From Lacisediminihabitans profunda (lineage in GTDB: Bacteria > Actinomycetota > Actinomycetes > Actinomycetales > Microbacteriaceae): a DNA stretch of 64,000 nucleotides. The notes under the pieces were generated by a model. The model did not search any database, was not told the DNA's origin, and saw only the letters and a program-made list of their open reading frames with translations. Within the stretch, counting starts at the first letter, position 1, and each line of letters begins with the position of its first letter. The position numbers were made by a program, and so were the translations under genes. Where the stretch lies: positions 62,001 to 126,000 of the forward strand of contig NZ_VRMG01000003.1 of assembly GCF_008040105.1 (NCBI RefSeq), given 5' to 3'. Positions 60,291 to 64,000 of the stretch are shown in pieces.

Positions 60291-61100
60291 GTGTCCGAGC
60301 CGCTGCCGCAGTCCCGACGGGAACTGCGCGAGCGAGAGTCGGCGGGGCGGGAGCCCCAACGCGCGGTCGCACTGCCGGCCAGGGCGACCGCGGCCGCACG
60401 GCCGACGCGACGGCTTCTGCCCCGGCTTCTGAGCATCGGCGCGATGCTGGGTGCCGCGGCGCTGCTGGTGGCGACATCCCTTCCGGCGAACGCGTTCTAC
60501 CGCGGGCCGGTCGAGGCGAGCCTCACGGCGAAGTCGGCGCCCGCGCAGGTGTTCGAGGCGAAGAACGAGGTCGTGGTGACCGCGCCCGCTCGGGACGCCT
60601 ACAGCGTGGTGTCCCTCGCGCAGAAGGTCAAGGTCATGGCCGTGACCAAGTCGTTCTCCTACACGAACGACCCGAACGGCACCGTCCAGTGGCCCTTCGC
60701 CGTGGCGGTGCCGATCGCGAGCGGCTTTGGCGACCGGCTCGTCGCCAACTGCGGGTACTGCTCGACCTTCCATGAGGGACTCGACTTCACGCCGGGCGCC
60801 GGAGCTCCGATCCAGGCGATCGCGGATGGCGTGGTGAGCCTTGTGCAGGAGGATCGCGGCGGTCTCGGAAACCACGTGATCATCGACCACGTGATCAACG
60901 GCAAGAAGGTGCAGAGCGTCTACGCCCACATGCTCACCGGGTCGGTGCGGGTCACCCTCGGCCAGGCGGTCAAGGTGGCACAACAGGTGGGGCAGGTGGG
61001 AAGCACGGGCGCCTCCACGGGCGCCCACCTGCACCTCGAGATCCATCTCGACGGCACGCCCGTCGACCCGTTCGCGTGGCTCAAGGCCAACGCGAACTGA
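60291..61100 (+). CDS. M23-family peptidase, paralogue 2
   Basis: A 269-residue paralogue of the preceding gene. A shorter Arg-rich head, the same membrane helix (IGAMLGAAALLVATSLPANA), stalk and M23 domain with FHEGLDFTPG and TGAHLHLEIH. The last 150 residues are nearly identical in layout and end in the same VDPFAWLKANAN, so this is a tandem duplication that has diverged mainly in the head. The CGYCS pair is kept. GTG 60291 follows TGAGGAG. Confidence 0.93.
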   Translation: MSEPLPQSRRELRERESAGREPQRAVALPARATAAARPTRRLLPRLLSIGAMLGAAALLVATSLPANAFYRGPVEASLTAKSAPAQVFEAKNEVVVTAPARDAYSVVSLAQKVKVMAVTKSFSYTNDPNGTVQWPFAVAVPIASGFGDRLVANCGYCSTFHEGLDFTPGAGAPIQAIADGVVSLVQEDRGGLGNHVIIDHVINGKKVQSVYAHMLTGSVRVTLGQAVKVAQQVGQVGSTGASTGAHLHLEIHLDGTPVDPFAWLKANAN

Positions 61101-61131
61101 GGCGCGACGGGAGATCCCACGCGGGTGCGGC

Positions 61132-61169
61132 CCGGCGGCCATGCGCGTACCCGGCGGCCACGCGCGTAC
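61132..61169. repeat. Two 19-nt tandem repeats
   Basis: CCGGCGGCCATGCGCGTAC and CCGGCGGCCACGCGCGTAC (one mismatch), followed by a partial third unit CCGGCG. In the gap between the M23 and GH13 genes, next to the dispersed palindrome. Confidence 0.8.
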
Positions 61170-61188
61170 CCGGCGCCATCCCTGCGAA

Positions 61189-61248
61189 TGTGCCCCGACG
61201 TCGTGACTGTGCCGGGGCGAGAGGCCCCGATCACGACAAACGTGCACA
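61189..61248. repeat. Dispersed palindromic intergenic element, copy 3
   Basis: A diverged copy: TGTGC / GCACA outer arms, GTCGTGA / TCACGAC and GGGGC / GCCCC inner arms, and the segment CGATCACGACAAACGTGCAC shared with copy 2. It lies between convergent M23 and GH13 genes. Confidence 0.78.
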
Positions 61249-61297
61249 CACGGGGTCATGATGGCGGACTCGACGGCCGCGACGCCTGCGCTGCCGT

Positions 61298-62983
61298 CTA
61301 GACCCGCAGCCAGACTGCCGTGTCGTTCGGAACCGTGCGGCCGATGAACGGCTCGGAGGCGAGCACGACGACACCCTCCGGCAGGGTGGGCTCGGCGCCT
61401 CCGGTGTTCGCGATCACGACGATGTCGCCGTTGCGGAACGCGACGACCGTCTCGGGGTAGCCCGGCAGCCACTCGAGTTCGCCGAGACCGAGGTCGTGTT
61501 CGGCACGCACCGCGAGGGCGGTGCGGTAGAGCTCGAGGGTGGAACCGGGCACGCCGCTCTGCGCATCACGTGCATACGGGCCCCAGTCGGCCGGCTGCGG
61601 CAGCCAGCTCGCGCCGACCGTGCTGAAGCCGTACGACGGGCTGTCCGCCTCCCAGGGGATCGGCACGCGGCATCCGTCTCGCCCGTAGCGCTCGTGGTTG
61701 GTGCGGAACCAGGTGGGGTCCTGGCGCGCGGAGTCCGGCAGGTCGATGACCTCGGGCAGGCCGAGCTCCTCGCCCTGGTAGATGTACGCGCTGCCCGGCA
61801 GCGCGAGCATGAGGGCGGTGGCCGCGCGCGCGCGGGTGAGCCCGAGCGCGCGCACGGGCTGGCCCGGCGACTTGGGGCCGATGCCATGGCCCTGGGGGTT
61901 GGGGGCCGTGAGTGCCAGGCGGGAGGCGTGGCGTACCACGTCGTGGTTGGAGAGCACCCACGTGCTCGGCGCCCCCACCCCGGTGAACGCCTCGAGTGAG
62001 GCGTCGATCACGCGACGCATGGTCGGACCGCTCCACGGCGTCTCGAGGTAGGAGAAGTTGAAGGCCTGGTGCATCTCGTCCGGCCGCACCCAGCGGGCGA
62101 GCTTGGCGAGCGGCTCCACCCAGGCCTCGGCGCAGAGCACGCGGTCGCCCTCGTACTCCTCGAGCACGGTGTGCCAGTCCCGGTAGATCTCGTGCACCCG
62201 GTCCTGCGCCCAGTAGGGCGGCGTGGGCGGGTCGTAGTCCGCGTGGGCGAGAATCTCCGGTTCGAGACCCACCGCGCCGCCGCCCATGCTGCCACCGGAT
62301 TCCGGGGCCGTGTAGTCGGGGAGGCCGGACTCCTTGATCAGGCCGTGGGCGACATCCACCCGGAAGCCATCCACTCCTCGGTCGAGCCAGAAGCGAAGGA
62401 TGTCGCGGAACTGGTCGCGAACCCACGGGTTCTCCCAGTTGAGATCGGGCTGGGAGGTGTCGAAGATGTGCAGGTACCACTGGCCGGGAGTGCCGTCGGC
62501 ACGGGTGAGCCTGGTCCAGGCCGGCCCGCCGAAGACGGATTCCCAGTTGTTCGGCGGCAACTCGCCGTGCTCGCCCTTGCCCTCGCGGAAGAGGTAGCGG
62601 TCGCGTTCGGGGCTGCCCTCCTCGGCGGCCAGAGCCTCGACGAACCAGATGTGCTGGTCGGAGGTGTGGTTGGGTACGAGGTCCACGATCACCTTGAGAC
62701 CGAGCTCGTGGGCGCGGCGTTCCATCGCCTCGAAGTCCGCGATGGTGCCGAAGAGGGGGTCGACGTCGCAGTAGTCCGCGACGTCGTAGCCGCCGTCCTT
62801 CTGGGGCGACGTGAAGAAGGGCGACAACCAGATCGCGTCGACCCCGAGGTCGACGAGGGCGGGCAGGCGCTCGGCGATGCCGATGAGATCGCCGACGCCG
62901 TCATCCCCCTGCCCGTCGGCAAAGGAGCGCGGGTAGATCTGGTAGATGACGGCGGAACGCCACCATTCGTTGCCCATAGTCAT
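61298..62983 (-). CDS. Alpha-glucosidase / oligo-1,6-glucosidase, GH13 family
   Basis: Cleaves maltose-, isomaltose- or trehalose-type alpha-glucosides in the cytoplasm. The 561-residue protein has the GH13 regions: VIVDLVPNHTS (I), GFRVDVAHGL with the nucleophile Asp (II), the acid/base Glu in LCAEAWVEPL (III) and WVLSNHDVVRH (IV). Start ATG 62983 or 62977. It is divergent from a sugar-binding lipoprotein with three LacI-type operators between, so both are probably induced by the same sugar. Confidence 0.94.
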   Translation of the reverse strand: MTMGNEWWRSAVIYQIYPRSFADGQGDDGVGDLIGIAERLPALVDLGVDAIWLSPFFTSPQKDGGYDVADYCDVDPLFGTIADFEAMERRAHELGLKVIVDLVPNHTSDQHIWFVEALAAEEGSPERDRYLFREGKGEHGELPPNNWESVFGGPAWTRLTRADGTPGQWYLHIFDTSQPDLNWENPWVRDQFRDILRFWLDRGVDGFRVDVAHGLIKESGLPDYTAPESGGSMGGGAVGLEPEILAHADYDPPTPPYWAQDRVHEIYRDWHTVLEEYEGDRVLCAEAWVEPLAKLARWVRPDEMHQAFNFSYLETPWSGPTMRRVIDASLEAFTGVGAPSTWVLSNHDVVRHASRLALTAPNPQGHGIGPKSPGQPVRALGLTRARAATALMLALPGSAYIYQGEELGLPEVIDLPDSARQDPTWFRTNHERYGRDGCRVPIPWEADSPSYGFSTVGASWLPQPADWGPYARDAQSGVPGSTLELYRTALAVRAEHDLGLGELEWLPGYPETVVAFRNGDIVVIANTGGAEPTLPEGVVVLASEPFIGRTVPNDTAVWLRV

Positions 62984-63015
62984 GCGAAAACCCTAGGGCA
63001 TCCGGGCGGCAGCTA

Positions 63016-63029
63016 TGTAAGCGGTTGCA
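63016..63029. promoter_or_regulatory. LacI-type operator 1 in the 345-bp GH13/binding-protein intergenic region
   Basis: TGTAAGCGGTTGCA fits the LacI/CcpA-like consensus TGNAANCGNTTNCA with a partly symmetric CG centre. It is 33 bases upstream of the GH13 start, placed to repress that gene. The region 62984-63328 holds no gene; besides three such sites nothing else is recognised. Confidence 0.7.
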
Positions 63030-63077
63030 GCCGATCTCCGCGGCAGGCAGGCAATCGTCCGACGACGGCGTCGGCTG

Positions 63078-63091
63078 TGAAAGCGTTTGCA
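63078..63091. promoter_or_regulatory. LacI-type operator 2
   Basis: TGAAAGCGTTTGCA, a near-perfect match to the consensus, 62 bp from operator 1 (about six helical turns), which would allow looping or cooperative binding. Confidence 0.75.
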
Positions 63092-63236
63092 GCGATGTCG
63101 AGGAGGATTCGAAAAACCCCGGACTTCGTGGGAAATCTTCCGATTCTGACCTCGCGCCCACCGCAGGAGGGCATTGTTTACGGTCGTGCATCGATGCGGC
63201 CGTCCTGTTGCGAATGCCCCGTCGGCTTGCTATACA

Positions 63237-63250
63237 TGTAAACGCTTGCA
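63237..63250. promoter_or_regulatory. LacI-type operator 3
   Basis: TGTAAACGCTTGCA, a near-perfect match, 79 bases before the binding-protein start. It is preceded by TTGCTATACA and probably overlaps that gene's promoter. Confidence 0.75.
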
Positions 63251-63328
63251 CAAAGCCTCCGGGAGAACGCCCTCTCGCCACTGCGCGGAGGGGTTCATTT
63301 CCCACTCTCACAGAAGAAAGGCACACCA

Positions 63329-64000
63329 ATGAAGGTGACCAAACGATCCTGGCTGGGTATCGCCACGCTGACGATCGCGGCTCTCGCAGCCACGACGCTC
63401 GCGGGCTGCTCGTCCTCCTCGACCACGGGGAGCGATCTCTCCAAGAGCGGCGCGAGCACACTGACCCTGTGGGTCGACACCCAGCGGGCCCCGGCCCTCA
63501 AGGCCGTCGCGGCGCAGTTCAAGAAGGACACCGGCGTCACGGTGAAGCTCGTCGTGAAGGACTTCGCCACCGTCGACCAGGACTTCATCAGCCAGGTCCC
63601 CACCGGCAAGGGTCCGGACATGATCGTCAGCCCGCACGACAAGCTCGGCGCCTACGTCAAGAACGGTGTCGTCGCCCCGCTCGAACTCGGCGACAAGGCC
63701 GGGGACTTCGCCAAGGTCGCCATTCAGGCGGTCACCTACGACGGGACCGTCTACGGCCTGCCGTATTCGATCGAGAACGTGGCCCTGCTGCGCAACACCG
63801 CGCTCGCTCCCACCGCTGCGAAGACCTTCGACGAGGTCATCGCCAACGGCAAGGCGGCTATGGCCGCCAACGCGTCCACGGTGAAATACCCGTTCCTGCT
63901 CGGGCTCGACCCGAAGCAGGGCGACCCGTACCACATGTACCCGTTCCAGACCTCGTTCGGGTCGTCGGTCTTCGCCCAGAACGCCGATGGCACGTATGAC
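63329..64000 (+). CDS. Sugar ABC transporter substrate-binding lipoprotein (3' end outside window)
   Basis: The first 224 residues of a MalE-like extracellular binding protein. The signal peptide ends TLAGC (lipid Cys near 26). The mature part has TLTLWVDTQRAPALKAVAAQF, GPDMIVSPHDKLGAYVKNG and YGLPYSIENVALLRNT, typical of maltose/maltodextrin-type proteins of about 410 residues. AAAGG precedes ATG 63329. The frame stays open to the window end. Permease genes probably follow. Paired with the divergent GH13 enzyme for alpha-glucoside uptake and hydrolysis. Confidence 0.93.
   Translation, partial: MKVTKRSWLGIATLTIAALAATTLAGCSSSSTTGSDLSKSGASTLTLWVDTQRAPALKAVAAQFKKDTGVTVKLVVKDFATVDQDFISQVPTGKGPDMIVSPHDKLGAYVKNGVVAPLELGDKAGDFAKVAIQAVTYDGTVYGLPYSIENVALLRNTALAPTAAKTFDEVIANGKAAMAANASTVKYPFLLGLDPKQGDPYHMYPFQTSFGSSVFAQNADGTYD

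Overview
The window is a contiguous piece of a high-GC actinobacterial chromosome. Several features fit Actinobacteria and suggest the family Microbacteriaceae: strong GC-ending codon bias, many GTG starts, GTGA or ATGA start/stop overlaps, a 32-residue basic ribosomal protein of the bS22 type, a BldC-like small DNA-binding protein, an AfsR/SARP-type regulator, a menaquinone pathway beside system-II cytochrome c maturation, and a short archaeal-type aspartyl-tRNA synthetase. The genus is not determined. No phage or insertion sequence was seen.

Layout. 1-5111: galactoside use (GH42 beta-galactosidase cut by the window edge, GH36 and exported GH27 alpha-galactosidases). 5169-9803: an unusual minus-strand locus of a SARP/BTAD regulator, an exported protein with three CxxC repeats, two small paralogous Cys-free peptides sharing ELLPxRETLF, and a membrane site-2-type (M50) zinc protease fused to a MinD/ParA-like ATPase. 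It has a sigma-70-like promoter before the regulator and three heptamers at an exact 11-bp period, as expected of SARP boxes, before the peptide genes. This is the best candidate in the window for an undescribed system, probably a regulated exported-peptide or surface-fibre pathway. 9926-16766: polyphosphate kinase 2, a cupredoxin lipoprotein, pseudouridine catabolism, photolyase, a nucleotidyltransferase-like protein and a MarR regulator. 17227-24307: an AraC regulator divergent from a sugar-alcohol operon (binding lipoprotein, two permeases, mannitol-type and sorbitol/xylitol-type dehydrogenases; no ABC ATPase). 24334-31802: a winged-helix regulator, upp, tadA, a GATase, a cation exporter, proC, TrkA/TrkH and an ArsR regulator. 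31941-35812: BldC-like protein, bS22, glutaredoxin-like, Dabb, AspRS and a histidine phosphatase.

35174-39806 is one tightly overlapping cytochrome c maturation operon (histidine phosphatase, TlpA-like thioredoxin, CcdA, ResB, CcsB). 41630-53929 holds nearly all of menaquinone synthesis (menC, menB, menE, menA, menD, menF, menG and a long-chain polyprenyl diphosphate synthase) plus a second PPK2 and a ferredoxin-NADP reductase. Together these two blocks build quinone and haem-protein parts of the respiratory chain. 54014-64000 holds cardiolipin synthase, YajQ, a lytic transglycosylase, a LacI regulator, tRNA-Tyr, an inositol-monophosphatase-family enzyme, two tandem M23 peptidases, and a divergent pair (GH13 alpha-glucosidase and a sugar-binding lipoprotein cut by the window end) separated by three LacI-type operators.

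A palindromic intergenic element with arms resembling TGCCCGTTTGTCG/CGACAAACGGGCA occurs at about 35.05, 39.9 and 61.2 kb, with related tandem copies at 17.1 kb. All functional statements rest on reading motifs by eye; no database search was possible.
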